From positions 1,406,181 through 1,455,102 of the forward strand of contig NZ_BNBL01000001.1 in NCBI RefSeq assembly GCF_014655595.1: a stretch of DNA of 48,922 bases, given 5' to 3'. Of the stretch, positions 8,359 to 17,951 are shown one piece after another (position 1 is the first letter of the stretch; the number at the start of each line of letters is the position of its first letter). This stretch comes from Streptomyces griseocarneus. GTDB lineage: Bacteria > Actinomycetota > Actinomycetes > Streptomycetales > Streptomycetaceae. The notes beneath the pieces were generated by a model that worked only from the letters and a program-made list of their open reading frames with translations, was not told where the DNA came from and made no database searches. The position numbers were made by a program, and so were the translations under genes.

Positions 8359-9066
8359 GTGACGGCCTACGACGACATGACCACCGCGGCAGGCTCCCCG
8401 CACCCGAGAGCGGCCGTCTTCGACGTGGACGGCACCCTCGTCGACACCAACTACCTGCACGCCGTCAGCTGGTGGGAGGCCTTCCAGCAGGCCGGCCACC
8501 GGGTCGCGATGACCGACATCCACCACACCGTGGGCATGAGCTCCGGCCGGCTGATGGACCGGCTGCTCGGCGAGGACCGCGACAAGGAGCGGGACGAGGC
8601 CATCAGCGCGGCGCACAAGGCCCTCTACGCCACCTGGTTCGACCGGCTGCCGCCCCTCGAGGGCGCCGCCGCCCTGCTGCGCGCGCTCGCCGACCGCGAC
8701 TGGCGCATCGTCCTCGCGACCTCCGCCGAGGGCTCCGAACTCAAGGCGCTGCGCCGCGCGATCGACGCCGACGACGCCATTCTCGCCGCCACCAGCGCCG
8801 ACGACGTCGACGCCGGCAAACCGGCACCCGACCCCGTCCTCCGGGCGCTCGAGCAGGCGGACGTGCCGCCGCACCGGGCCCTGTTCACCGGCGACACCGT
8901 CTGGGACGTCGAGGCCGCCCGCGCGGCGGGGGTGGACTGCGTCGCCCTGCTCTCCGGCGGCATCGGGCGGGCCGAGCTCGAGGCCGCCGGGGCGATCGCC
9001 GTCTACCGCGACCCCGCCGCGCTGCTCGCCGGCCTGGACGACAGCCCGTTCGCCCGCATGGAGTGA
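8359..9066 (+). CDS. HAD family hydrolase (phosphatase)
   Basis: A 235-aa haloacid dehalogenase-superfamily phosphatase with a GTG start. Motif I is FDVDGTLVDT, with nucleophile Asp22 and acid/base Asp24. Motif II lies around ATSAEGS, motif III is AGKPAPDP with the lysine, and motif IV is TGDTVWDVEAA. An alpha-helical cap (roughly residues 35-105) places it with phosphoglycolate- or beta-phosphoglucomutase-like proteins. The substrate is a small phosphorylated molecule that cannot be named. It follows the alcohol dehydrogenase gene by 10 nt and is probably in the same transcript. It converges with the PAP2/lipid kinase gene. Confidence 0.88.
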   Translation: MTAYDDMTTAAGSPHPRAAVFDVDGTLVDTNYLHAVSWWEAFQQAGHRVAMTDIHHTVGMSSGRLMDRLLGEDRDKERDEAISAAHKALYATWFDRLPPLEGAAALLRALADRDWRIVLATSAEGSELKALRRAIDADDAILAATSADDVDAGKPAPDPVLRALEQADVPPHRALFTGDTVWDVEAARAAGVDCVALLSGGIGRAELEAAGAIAVYRDPAALLAGLDDSPFARME

Positions 9067-9100
9067 CGCGGGGGGCTCGAACCTTTGGGCCTATGGGCCG

Positions 9101-10555
9101 TCAGCCGGGCAGGCGGTAGACGACCAGCGCCTCGTTCTCCTTCTCCAGCAGCAGGGAGCCGGGCGCGGGCGCCACCTCGCCGTCGTAGGCCAGATGAGTG
9201 TCGTCCGGGATGTCCTCGACGGACAGCCGCCGCACCCGCGCCGCCTTGAGCACCGGGGAGTGCTTGAGCGCCCCCGACAGGGCCGCCGTCAGCAGCCGTG
9301 TACGGGCAAGCCTGCCGCCCAGCAGCATCCGCACGTCCAGCACCCCGTCGGCCAGGTCGTGCCGGCGGACCGGGGTGGCCCCCAGGCCGCGGTAGGTGCA
9401 GTTGCCGGCGAACAGCGCCCACAACGACCGCTCCCGGCCGTCGATCCGCAGCCGCAGCGGACGCCCGGTGCGCAGCACGTGGACGGCGGCCACGATGCCG
9501 GCGGGCCAGGCGCCGATCCGCCCGGCCCAGTGCTCCCGCACTCGCACCAGTTCGGGATACGCCCCGATGCTGAAGGTGTTCAGGAAGCGGCCCTCGCCGA
9601 AGCGGCCCAGGTCGACGGCCACCGCCTCCCCGGCCTCCACCGCGCGGGCGGCGTCGGCGACGGACTCGATGCCCAGGTCGTGGGCGAAGTGGTTGTACGT
9701 GCCGCCGGGCAGCACCGCCAGCGCCACGCCGTGCCGCGCGGCGGCGGCCGCCGCCGCGTTGACGGTGCCGTCCCCGCCGGAGACGCCCAGCGCCCCGCCG
9801 AGCTCGGCGGCCCGCTCGGCGGCCGACTCCAGCGCCTCGGACAGGTCGTCCTCGGGGCCCACCCCGACGAACTCGGTGTCCGGCAGCTCCGCGCGGATCT
9901 CCGGCTCCGGGTCCGTACGGCCCGGCATCCGCTGGCCGGAGGCGGCGTTGGCGACGACGACCAGGCCACGGCCGCCCGGCAGCGCCGGAGCCTCCGCCCG
10001 CGGCCGGGCCGGCGGAGCGAGCTGGGAACGGGTCGGGGCCACCCCGCGCACGGCGTAGGCGGCGCCCACGCCGAGCAGCGCCCCCGCCAGCACGTCGCCC
10101 GGGTAGTGCACCCCGGTGTAGACGCGCGAGAAGCACACGGACACGGCGAGCGGCGCCAGCGCCAGGCCCCACACGGGGTTCTCCAGCGCGACGCCGGTCG
10201 CGAAGGCCGCCGCGGAGGCGGAGTGCCCGGACGGGAAGGAGGTCGTGAACGGCTGGCGCGCCAGTCGCCGGATCACCGGGACCGCGTCCAGCACCGGCCG
10301 GACGCGCCGCACCGACCGCTTGCCCAGGGTGTTGACCGTCGCCGAGGCGAGCGCCAGCGACGCCACCCCGCGCAGGGCGGCGCGCCGCGCGGGCCGCCCG
10401 CCCAGCAGCGCCGCGCCCGTGGCCACGCCGAGCCACAGCACCCCGTGGTCCGCCCCGCGCGAGAGTTTCGGCAGCACCCGGTCGCCCCCCGGCCAGTGGC
10501 GCGTGGCCACCAGGTCGAACAGGGACCGGTCCCAGGAGTTCAGCAAGGTGCGCAT
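9101..10555 (-). CDS. PAP2 phosphatase fused to a diacylglycerol-kinase-like domain
   Basis: A 484-aa bifunctional protein. The N-terminal half is a membrane PAP2 phosphatase with the three signatures KRSVRRVRP, FPSGHSAS and SRVYTGVHYPGD. The C-terminal half (from about residue 195, VVVANAASG) is a lipid-kinase catalytic domain with the ATP motif GGDGTVNAAA. This architecture is common in streptomycetes and suggests linked dephosphorylation and rephosphorylation of isoprenoid or glycerolipid substrates, which has not been shown. The start codon lies only 9 nt after a SigB-type -10 and has no ribosome binding site, suggesting a leaderless transcript. The 5' end overlaps the GAF-ANTAR stop by 16 nt. 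Confidence 0.88.
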   Translation of the reverse strand: MRTLLNSWDRSLFDLVATRHWPGGDRVLPKLSRGADHGVLWLGVATGAALLGGRPARRAALRGVASLALASATVNTLGKRSVRRVRPVLDAVPVIRRLARQPFTTSFPSGHSASAAAFATGVALENPVWGLALAPLAVSVCFSRVYTGVHYPGDVLAGALLGVGAAYAVRGVAPTRSQLAPPARPRAEAPALPGGRGLVVVANAASGQRMPGRTDPEPEIRAELPDTEFVGVGPEDDLSEALESAAERAAELGGALGVSGGDGTVNAAAAAAARHGVALAVLPGGTYNHFAHDLGIESVADAARAVEAGEAVAVDLGRFGEGRFLNTFSIGAYPELVRVREHWAGRIGAWPAGIVAAVHVLRTGRPLRLRIDGRERSLWALFAGNCTYRGLGATPVRRHDLADGVLDVRMLLGGRLARTRLLTAALSGALKHSPVLKAARVRRLSVEDIPDDTHLAYDGEVAPAPGSLLLEKENEALVVYRLPG

Positions 10556-11307
10556 GGGGCACGGGTACCCGCATCCGGGGCGGGCACGCGTCCCGGCGAC
10601 AGCACCGCGCCTCTGGTCGCGACGACCGCGCGGGCCAGCTCGGACAGTTTGCGGTTGCCGTGCTGCGAGGCCCGCCGCAGCACCTCGAGGGCGGCGTCGG
10701 CGTCGCAGTCCATGAGGTGCATGAGGATGCCGCAGGCCTGGTCGACCACCGCGTGCGAGCGCAGCGCCGCGTCCAGCTGCTCCACGGCGGCCAGCGCCCG
10801 GCGGTAGCGGCGGTCCCGCGCGATCGTGTCCGTGAGCAGCTTGCCGAGGATCACCGGCGGCCCCTCCGCGACGCCCTCCAGCCCGCCGGGGCGCAGGTGG
10901 TAGAGGGTGACAGTGACGGTGACGCCGTCCCGGCGGAAGGGGAAGGTGGTGCTGGCCCGGATGCCCGTGCCCAGCGCACTGGCCCGGTAGCGCGGCCAGC
11001 GGCTGTCGTGGAGCAGGTCGGCCGCGTGCACCGGCTCCTGGGTGCGCAGGGCCGTGGGGATCGGGCCGTCGTCCTCGCGCAGTTGCACACAGACCAGTTC
11101 GGCCAGGTCCGGGTGGGTGGCCGCGGTCGGCGGTTCGTCGCCGCCGTCCCACACCGTGGTGGTCGCGCCGCAACTGCCGGGCACGAGGCGGGGGATGAGC
11201 TCGGTGAGCCGGGCGGTGCGCCGCCCCGACGGGAGGCCGGCCTCGTCGCCGAGCACGTCCGCGCCCTCCGACAGCGCCCCGGCCTGTGGTGGTGCCATGT
11301 CGTCCAT
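10540..11307 (-). CDS. GAF and ANTAR domain-containing regulator
   Basis: A signalling protein of about 255 aa. A GAF-type sensor domain fills the first two thirds. The C terminus (from about EQLDAALRSHAVVDQACGIL) is an ANTAR domain, an RNA-binding helical module that acts as an antiterminator at paired hairpins. The start is uncertain: ATGs at 11307 and 11298 and a GTG at 11346 are all in frame, and none has a convincing ribosome binding site. It diverges from the PAS-GAF gene, and the SigB/F-like sigma gene lies nearby, so all three probably serve stress sensing. Its RNA targets cannot be identified from this window. Confidence 0.85.
   Translation of the reverse strand: MDDMAPPQAGALSEGADVLGDEAGLPSGRRTARLTELIPRLVPGSCGATTTVWDGGDEPPTAATHPDLAELVCVQLREDDGPIPTALRTQEPVHAADLLHDSRWPRYRASALGTGIRASTTFPFRRDGVTVTVTLYHLRPGGLEGVAEGPPVILGKLLTDTIARDRRYRRALAAVEQLDAALRSHAVVDQACGILMHLMDCDADAALEVLRRASQHGNRKLSELARAVVATRGAVLSPGRVPAPDAGTRAPCAPC
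10565..10589 (-). promoter_or_regulatory. Candidate SigB-type promoter giving a leaderless PAP2/kinase mRNA
   Basis: Read on the minus strand: GCGT (10589-10586), a 15-bp spacer, GGGTAC (10570-10565), then 9 nt to the ATG of the PAP2/kinase gene. A start site about 7 nt after the -10 would put transcription within a few bases of the start codon. The element lies inside the 3' end of the upstream GAF-ANTAR gene, so it would give the PAP2 gene its own promoter. Confidence 0.5.
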
Positions 11308-11371
11308 GGGGGGCGCATGCCCGGGGGCCCGGCGGGGAAACGGCACGGGCGCGGGGCACTATCGTGACGTC

Positions 11372-12574
11372 ATGGCCGGTGAGGACTGGGACGAACTCGG
11401 CGAGGACCTGCGGGACTTCCGGGCCCGGGTCAGGGAGCTGGAAGGCGCGCGGGGCCTCGCCCCGGACCGGCGGGCGCCGGCGCTGGAGGCCGCGCTGATC
11501 GAGCTGCGGTACGCGGCCGACGTGCTGTGGCCGCACTACGAGGAGCAGGCGCGCCGGGCCGGGGCGGGCACCGGCCCCGGCCGCCGCGAGGAGCAGCTGC
11601 TGCGCCTGCTCTTCCAGCGGCTGCCCCTGCCCGTCGCCCTGCTCGACCGGGAGGGCACCGTGCGGCGGCTGAACCAGGAGGCCGCCCGCCTGCTGGGCGT
11701 CGGCGCGGGCTACGCCGCCGGGCGCCCGCTGGCGTCCTTCCTGCGGCCCGAGGACCGGGCCGCCCTGCGCACCCAGGCGGCCGCCGTCGCCCGCGGCGAC
11801 GGGGCGCGCAGCACCGTGGTGCGGCTGCTGACGGCCGGCCGGCCCCAGGGCGAGCGACGCCAGCTGACCCTGCTGGCCCTGCGCCCGCCGGGCGAGACCC
11901 GCAACGCCGTCCTGACCGTCTTCCAGGCCCCCGGTCACCTTCCGGACCCCCACCCGTCCGGCGGCGGCGCGGCGGCCGGCCCCGCGTGCCCCGTGCCGCC
12001 GGCGGCCGAGCGGGAGACGCTGCTGCTGGACATCGCCGACGAGGCGGCGGCCGCCCTGCTGACGGTCCGCGCCGGGGAGCCGGAGGACGTGCTGCGGGCG
12101 GTGACCCGGGCGCTGCGCGCGACGGCCGCCGACTGGGCGGTCGCCGACCTGGTGGAGGACACCGGGCGGCTGCGGCGCTGTGCCGTGGCCGCTCCGCCGG
12201 GGCAGGAGGACGGCGCCGTCGCGGCCGTCCTGCGGGCCCAGGACCCGGCTGACTGCCCGGTGGTGGCCGGGGCGGCGGCGGGCGGGGTGGTCACGGTGCG
12301 GGTGCGGCCCGAGGACGCCGACTGCCTGGGCCGGGACGGCGAGGGCAACGCGCTGGTCACCCGGGCCGGGGTGGTCTCGCTGGCCTGTCTGCCGGTGCGG
12401 CGGCCGGACGGGCCGGGCGGCCCGGCGGTGGCGGCCGTGCTGACGCTCCTGCGCACCCCGGACGGGGCCGGGGGCGGGGCCGGGCCGTTCTCCATGGCGG
12501 AGGCGGGGGTGCTGGAGAGGGTCGCCCGGCACACGGGGCTGGCGCTGGGCGGCCCGCTCACGCCTCCGCCGTGA
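11372..12574 (+). CDS. PAS and GAF domain sensor protein without output domain
   Basis: A 400-aa cytoplasmic sensor. An N-terminal helical segment (about 1-75) is followed by a PAS domain (about 80-190, with LPLPVALLDREGTVRRLN) and a GAF domain (about 215-395, with ETLLLDIADEAAAALL). Streptomyces proteins of this kind usually continue into a PP2C phosphatase or an ATPase domain that controls anti-sigma factors; this one stops after the GAF. The ATG lies 64 nt from the divergent ANTAR gene. Its 3' end overlaps the sigma factor stop by 17 nt on the opposite strand. Ligand and partner are unknown; control of the neighbouring sigma factor is inferred. Confidence 0.82.
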   Translation: MAGEDWDELGEDLRDFRARVRELEGARGLAPDRRAPALEAALIELRYAADVLWPHYEEQARRAGAGTGPGRREEQLLRLLFQRLPLPVALLDREGTVRRLNQEAARLLGVGAGYAAGRPLASFLRPEDRAALRTQAAAVARGDGARSTVVRLLTAGRPQGERRQLTLLALRPPGETRNAVLTVFQAPGHLPDPHPSGGGAAAGPACPVPPAAERETLLLDIADEAAAALLTVRAGEPEDVLRAVTRALRATAADWAVADLVEDTGRLRRCAVAAPPGQEDGAVAAVLRAQDPADCPVVAGAAAGGVVTVRVRPEDADCLGRDGEGNALVTRAGVVSLACLPVRRPDGPGGPAVAAVLTLLRTPDGAGGGAGPFSMAEAGVLERVARHTGLALGGPLTPPP

Positions 12575-13334
12575 TCTCCTCGCGCAGCCGGGCGCAGCAG
12601 CGGCTGAGCAGGCGCGAGACGTGCATCTGGGAGATGCCCATGACCTCGGCGATCTGACGCTGCGTCATGTCGCGGAAGAACCGCAGGTAGAGGATCTCCT
12701 GCTCGCGCCGGGGCAGTTCCCGCAGCCGAGGTTCCGCCGCCACCCGGTCCACCACGACGTCCAGCCGGCCGTCCGGGCCGCCCAGCGAGTCCAGCAGCGC
12801 CTGGCCGTCGCCACGCCGGGGTTCCGCCTCGAGCGAGAGCGTGGCGTAGCTGTCGATGGCCTCCAGCCCGGTGCGCACCTCCTCCTCGGTCAGCCCGGCG
12901 TGCTCGGCGATCTCACCGACGGTGGGGCCGGTGCCGTCCGGGCTCTTCGCCAGCTCGTTGCGGGCGCGGCGGACCCGGTTGCGCAGGTCCTGCACCCGGC
13001 GGGGCACATGGACGCCCCACATGTGGTCGCGGAAGTGGCGCTTGATCTCCCCCACGACCGTGGGCACGGCGAACCCCGCGAACGCCGTCCCGCGGTCGGG
13101 GTCGTAGCGGTGCACGGCCTTGACCAGGCCGAGCGCCGCGACCTGGTGCAGGTCCTCGGCGGACTCGCCGCGGTTGCGGAACTGCACGGCCAGGCGCTCG
13201 GCCATCGGCAGCCAGGCGGTGACGACCTGGCGGCGCAGCTCGTCCCGCTCGGGGCCCTTGGGCAGGCGGGCGATGCGGCGGAACGCGGCCGCGGTGTCGG
13301 GGGCGTCGTCATGGGGGTGTCGGGAAGGGCGCAT
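12558..13334 (-). CDS. RNA polymerase sigma factor, SigB/SigF/SigG family
   Basis: A 258-aa group 3 sigma factor of the stress and sporulation family. Region 2 includes ESAEDLHQVAALGLVKAV and YDPDRGTAFAGFAVPTVVGE, which bind core enzyme and the -10. Region 3 follows (GVHVPRRVQDLRNRV). Region 4.2 carries the helix-turn-helix MTQRQIAEVMGISQMHVSR. The ATG has GAGGAG about 13 nt upstream, slightly far. Streptomycetes encode about nine paralogues, usually controlled by RsbW-like anti-sigma factors. No such gene is adjacent here; only sensor proteins are. Which paralogue this is (SigB, F, G, H and so on) cannot be decided without alignment. Several SigB-type promoter sequences occur in this window. 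Confidence 0.92.
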   Translation of the reverse strand: MRPSRHPHDDAPDTAAAFRRIARLPKGPERDELRRQVVTAWLPMAERLAVQFRNRGESAEDLHQVAALGLVKAVHRYDPDRGTAFAGFAVPTVVGEIKRHFRDHMWGVHVPRRVQDLRNRVRRARNELAKSPDGTGPTVGEIAEHAGLTEEEVRTGLEAIDSYATLSLEAEPRRGDGQALLDSLGGPDGRLDVVVDRVAAEPRLRELPRREQEILYLRFFRDMTQRQIAEVMGISQMHVSRLLSRCCARLREEITAEA

Positions 13335-13546
13335 GGCGGTGACTCGTCTCCTCGGGGGATCGGGTCTTCCGGCCGGCGGTCGCCTCGCGCGCACGCCGGG
13401 GCAGCGCCGCACGGCCAGGGCGGGGAGTCCTGCTGTCGCGGCGTGCCTCCGGTCCGAAGCACAAGGAGCGGCTGCCCTCCCGTCAACCGCCCAAACCCCA
13501 CCGGCCGTTCCCACCGGTGCCCCTGACGGTGCGCCCGCCGCCGGGC

Positions 13547-13575
13547 GGGCGCACCGCGCCCCCGGGCCGCCCGGG
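13547..13575 (-). terminator. GC-rich hairpins directly after the CBS gene stop
   Basis: Two adjacent inverted repeats abut the CBS stop codon: CCCGGG-CCG-CCCGGG (13561-13575) and GGGCGC-ACC-GCGCCC (13547-13561). They may form a terminator for the CBS transcript, although no T tract follows. The rest of the 241-bp gap up to the sigma gene start contains no recognisable gene. Confidence 0.4.
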
Positions 13576-13995
13576 TCAGCGGCCGGGTACCGTACGGCCG
13601 GCGCCGGCCGGCGCCGCCCGGGCATCCCGCTCCCTGGTGAGGTCACCCAGGCTCACCAGCCCCACCGGGCGGCCGTCCTCGACCACCGGAAGCAGCCGCA
13701 CCGCATGCAGCCGCATCAGCTCGGCGGCCCGCTCGGCGGGCTCGAGCGGCCCGATCACCACCGGGTCCGGCGTGCACACCGAACCGGCGCTCAGCGAGAG
13801 CGGGTCCATCCCGTCGGCGACGGCGCGCACGGTGATGTCCCGGTCGGTGATCATCCCCACCACCGTGTCGCCGCTGGCCACCACCACGTCCCCGACGTCC
13901 TGGTCGCGCATCATCTGCGCGACCTCGGCCAGCGAGGCCTCGGTCCACACCGTGGCGACGCCCGCCGTCATCACGTCCTTGACCAGTCGTGTCAT
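13576..13995 (-). CDS. Tandem CBS domain protein
   Basis: A 139-aa protein made of two CBS motifs: the first from VKDVMTAGVATV to VVGMITDRDIT, the second from VCTPDPVVIG to PVGLVSLGDL. Such Bateman modules bind adenosine nucleotides and act as energy or redox sensors, often induced by stress in streptomycetes. The ATG has a good ribosome binding site (GGAGGCAGGAG). It lies 22 nt downstream of a 37-aa reading frame, and both are probably transcribed from the SigB-type promoter at 14175-14199. The C-terminal tail is Ala/Pro rich and disordered. Its ligand is not predictable. Confidence 0.9.
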   Translation of the reverse strand: MTRLVKDVMTAGVATVWTEASLAEVAQMMRDQDVGDVVVASGDTVVGMITDRDITVRAVADGMDPLSLSAGSVCTPDPVVIGPLEPAERAAELMRLHAVRLLPVVEDGRPVGLVSLGDLTRERDARAAPAGAGRTVPGR

Positions 13996-14017
13996 CGTCT
14001 CCTGCCTCCGTCCCGGG

Positions 14018-14131
14018 TCAGAGCGCCCGGACCTCGTCCGTCAGGGCGCGGATCCCCTCCCGCCGCCGGTGCGGCGGCACCACCACGTCGTCGCTCCCGG
14101 GCCGCTGTCCGGCCGCATCCGAGGGCGCCAT
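14018..14131 (-). CDS. Putative 37-aa small protein upstream of the CBS gene
   Basis: A short reading frame that begins MAPSDAAGQRPGSDDVVV, continues through a basic PPHRRRE segment and ends ALTDEVRAL. The support is its ribosome binding site (GAGGAGGAA, with good spacing to the ATG), its place between a SigB-type promoter and the CBS gene, and codons with G or C at nearly every third position. It has no membrane segment. It could be a small stress protein or a leader reading frame affecting CBS translation. No known family was recognised. Confidence 0.55.
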   Translation of the reverse strand: MAPSDAAGQRPGSDDVVVPPHRRREGIRALTDEVRAL

Positions 14132-14174
14132 GCCCGTTCCTCCTCAACGCGTCGGTCGGTCGGGTCCGTGCCGG

Positions 14175-14199
14175 GTACCCCGCGTCGCCGGGGCGACAC
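14175..14199 (-). promoter_or_regulatory. Candidate SigB-type promoter for the 37-aa ORF and CBS gene
   Basis: On the minus strand: GTGT (14199-14196), a 15-bp spacer and GGGTAC (14180-14175). This matches GNNT-N14-16-GGGTAC and would give a leader of about 35-40 nt before the 37-aa reading frame. The -10 is within the palindrome GGGTACCC. The plus orientation lacks a correctly spaced -35. Confidence 0.5.
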
Positions 14200-14278
14200 C
14201 GCGCCCGCCGCGACCGTCCCGAGCGGCGCCGCCCGCCGTGCCGGGTGACACTTGGCGGACAGCGAAGGAGGTGGTCCC

Positions 14279-15241
14279 GTGGCCCGCTCGCACCATGACC
14301 GCCTGGAAGGCCGCGCGGCGCTCGTGACCGGCTCCTCCCGGGGCCTGGGCCTGCTGATCGCCCGGGAACTGGCCCGCCGGGGGTGCTCGGTGCTGCTGTG
14401 CGCCCGCGACGAGGAGGAGCTCGCCTGTGCCGCGGAGATGCTCCGCGACGAAGGCGCCCCCGTCACCCACCTGGCCTGCGACGTCACCGACAAGCACGCC
14501 CCGCAGCGCCTCGTCGCCGCCGCCCACGAGGCCTTCGGCGGCCTGGACATCCTGGTCAACAACGCCGGCGTCATCCAGGTGGGCCCGCTCTCCGCCATGA
14601 CCGAGGCCGACTTCCGCGACGCCATGGAGACGATGTACTTCGCCCCGCTGCGCCTGGTCCTGGCCGCGGCGCCGGCCCTGCGCGAGCGGGGCGACGGCCG
14701 GATCGTGAACATCAGCTCCATCGGCGGCCGCGTGGCCGCCCCGCACCTGCTGCCCTACGTCGGCGCGAAGTTCGCCGCCGCCGGGCTCTCCGAGGGGCTG
14801 CGCGCGGAACTGGCGGCGGATGGCATCAGCGTGACGACCGTCCTGCCGGGCCTGATGCGCACGGGATCCCACACGGCCGCGCGGTTCAGCGGCCGCCCCT
14901 CCAAGGAGTACGCCTGGTTCGCCGTCGCGGCGGGGCTGCCCGGGCTGTCGATGGACGCCGAGCGGGCGGCGCGCGCCGTCGTACGGGCCGCCGAGCACCG
15001 CCGGCCCGAGCTGGTGCTCACCCCCGTCGCCAAGGCCGCCGTCCGGCTGCACGGCGTCGCCCCGGCCACCACCACCCGCGCCCTGACGCTGTGCGCCCGG
15101 CTGCTGCCCTCCGCCGGCGAGGCGCCGAGGCGCAACGTCCCCGGCCGCGTCGCCGCCCGGGGCGCCCACTCCCGGGCCCTGCACCGCCTCACCCGGCTCA
15201 ACGACCGCGCCGCCCGCCGCTTCAACCAGCAGCTGTCCTGA
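14279..15241 (+). CDS. Short-chain dehydrogenase/reductase (SDR)
   Basis: A 320-aa NAD(P)-dependent oxidoreductase. The Rossmann glycine motif is TGSSRGLG, NNAGV follows, and the catalytic residues are Ser in INISSIGG and Tyr and Lys in YVGAK. A C-terminal extension of about 80 residues, basic and Arg-rich, goes beyond the classic 250-residue SDR core. A GTG start is chosen because AGGAGG lies 7 nt before it; the TTG nine codons upstream has none. The substrate is unknown. It stands alone, with 146 bp before the catalase gene, and diverges from the CBS operon. Confidence 0.88.
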   Translation: MARSHHDRLEGRAALVTGSSRGLGLLIARELARRGCSVLLCARDEEELACAAEMLRDEGAPVTHLACDVTDKHAPQRLVAAAHEAFGGLDILVNNAGVIQVGPLSAMTEADFRDAMETMYFAPLRLVLAAAPALRERGDGRIVNISSIGGRVAAPHLLPYVGAKFAAAGLSEGLRAELAADGISVTTVLPGLMRTGSHTAARFSGRPSKEYAWFAVAAGLPGLSMDAERAARAVVRAAEHRRPELVLTPVAKAAVRLHGVAPATTTRALTLCARLLPSAGEAPRRNVPGRVAARGAHSRALHRLTRLNDRAARRFNQQLS

Positions 15242-15387
15242 TCCGGCCCCGGGCCGCCCGGCCGCGCCCGGTCGGCGGTGTCCAGTTGCCCGCCGGGGGA
15301 ACGCGGGTGAGCCTGAGGAGGCGAGCGGCGCCGTGCCGCCGAGTCCCTCCCCCCTTTGGATGAACCCACGCGGAAGGATGTGCGCGC

Positions 15388-17511
<2,124 letters not shown>

Positions 17512-17678
17512 GCCGCGCCCTGGACGAGGAAGTGGCCGACGAGGTGCGCGGATGACAGCGGGGCGGGAGACTTGACCGTGAGGGGGTACACGGCATGGGA
17601 GCGACACGGGCACGGGAGCCAGACGCCCACCCGTTCCCGACGACACGATCACCTCTCTTCGAAAGGCAGTGCTGAGGC

Positions 17679-17864
17679 ATGAGTGCCAAGGACAGGGCCA
17701 AGGCGAAGGCCGAGCAGGCCAAGGGCCGGCTCAAGGAGACGACCGGCCGGGCCACCGGCGACAAGCGGATGGAGACCGAGGGACGCGTGGAGAAGACCAA
17801 GGGACACCTCCACGACGCCGTGGAGAACGTCCGGCAGACCGCCAAGAAGAAGCGCCACCAGTAA
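17679..17864 (+). CDS. CsbD family stress protein
   Basis: A 61-aa hydrophilic, Lys/Ala/Glu-rich protein of the CsbD family, with the typical AKGRLKETTGRATGDKRME core and a highly basic C terminus (KKKRHQ). In Bacillus and Streptomyces such proteins are induced by general stress under SigB, but their molecular role is unknown. GGGTAC occurs at 17584-17589, about 90 nt upstream, but no correctly spaced GNNT element precedes it, so SigB control is only suggested. A strong hairpin follows the stop. Confidence 0.9.
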   Translation: MSAKDRAKAKAEQAKGRLKETTGRATGDKRMETEGRVEKTKGHLHDAVENVRQTAKKKRHQ

Positions 17865-17877
17865 CGACGCGCGTACG

Positions 17878-17915
17878 GTACGGCAGTGACCCGGAAAACC
17901 GGGTCGCTGCCGTAC
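17878..17915 (+). terminator. Strong hairpin terminator after csbD
   Basis: A 17-bp stem (GTACGGCAGTGACCCGG paired with CCGGGTCGCTGCCGTAC, one G-U pair) closes a 4-nt AAAA loop, 14 bases after the csbD stop. No T tract follows, as is common in actinobacterial terminators. It separates csbD from the coiled-coil protein gene. Confidence 0.85.
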
Positions 17916-17951
17916 CCCCATGTGCGGCCCCTGCGGACGGAAAGCCCCCCC

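Noticed and set aside
17584..17589. GGGTAC upstream of csbD as a SigB promoter
   Set aside because: No GNNT lies 14-16 bp upstream, so only half of the consensus is present. It is mentioned in the csbD entry but not called as a promoter.
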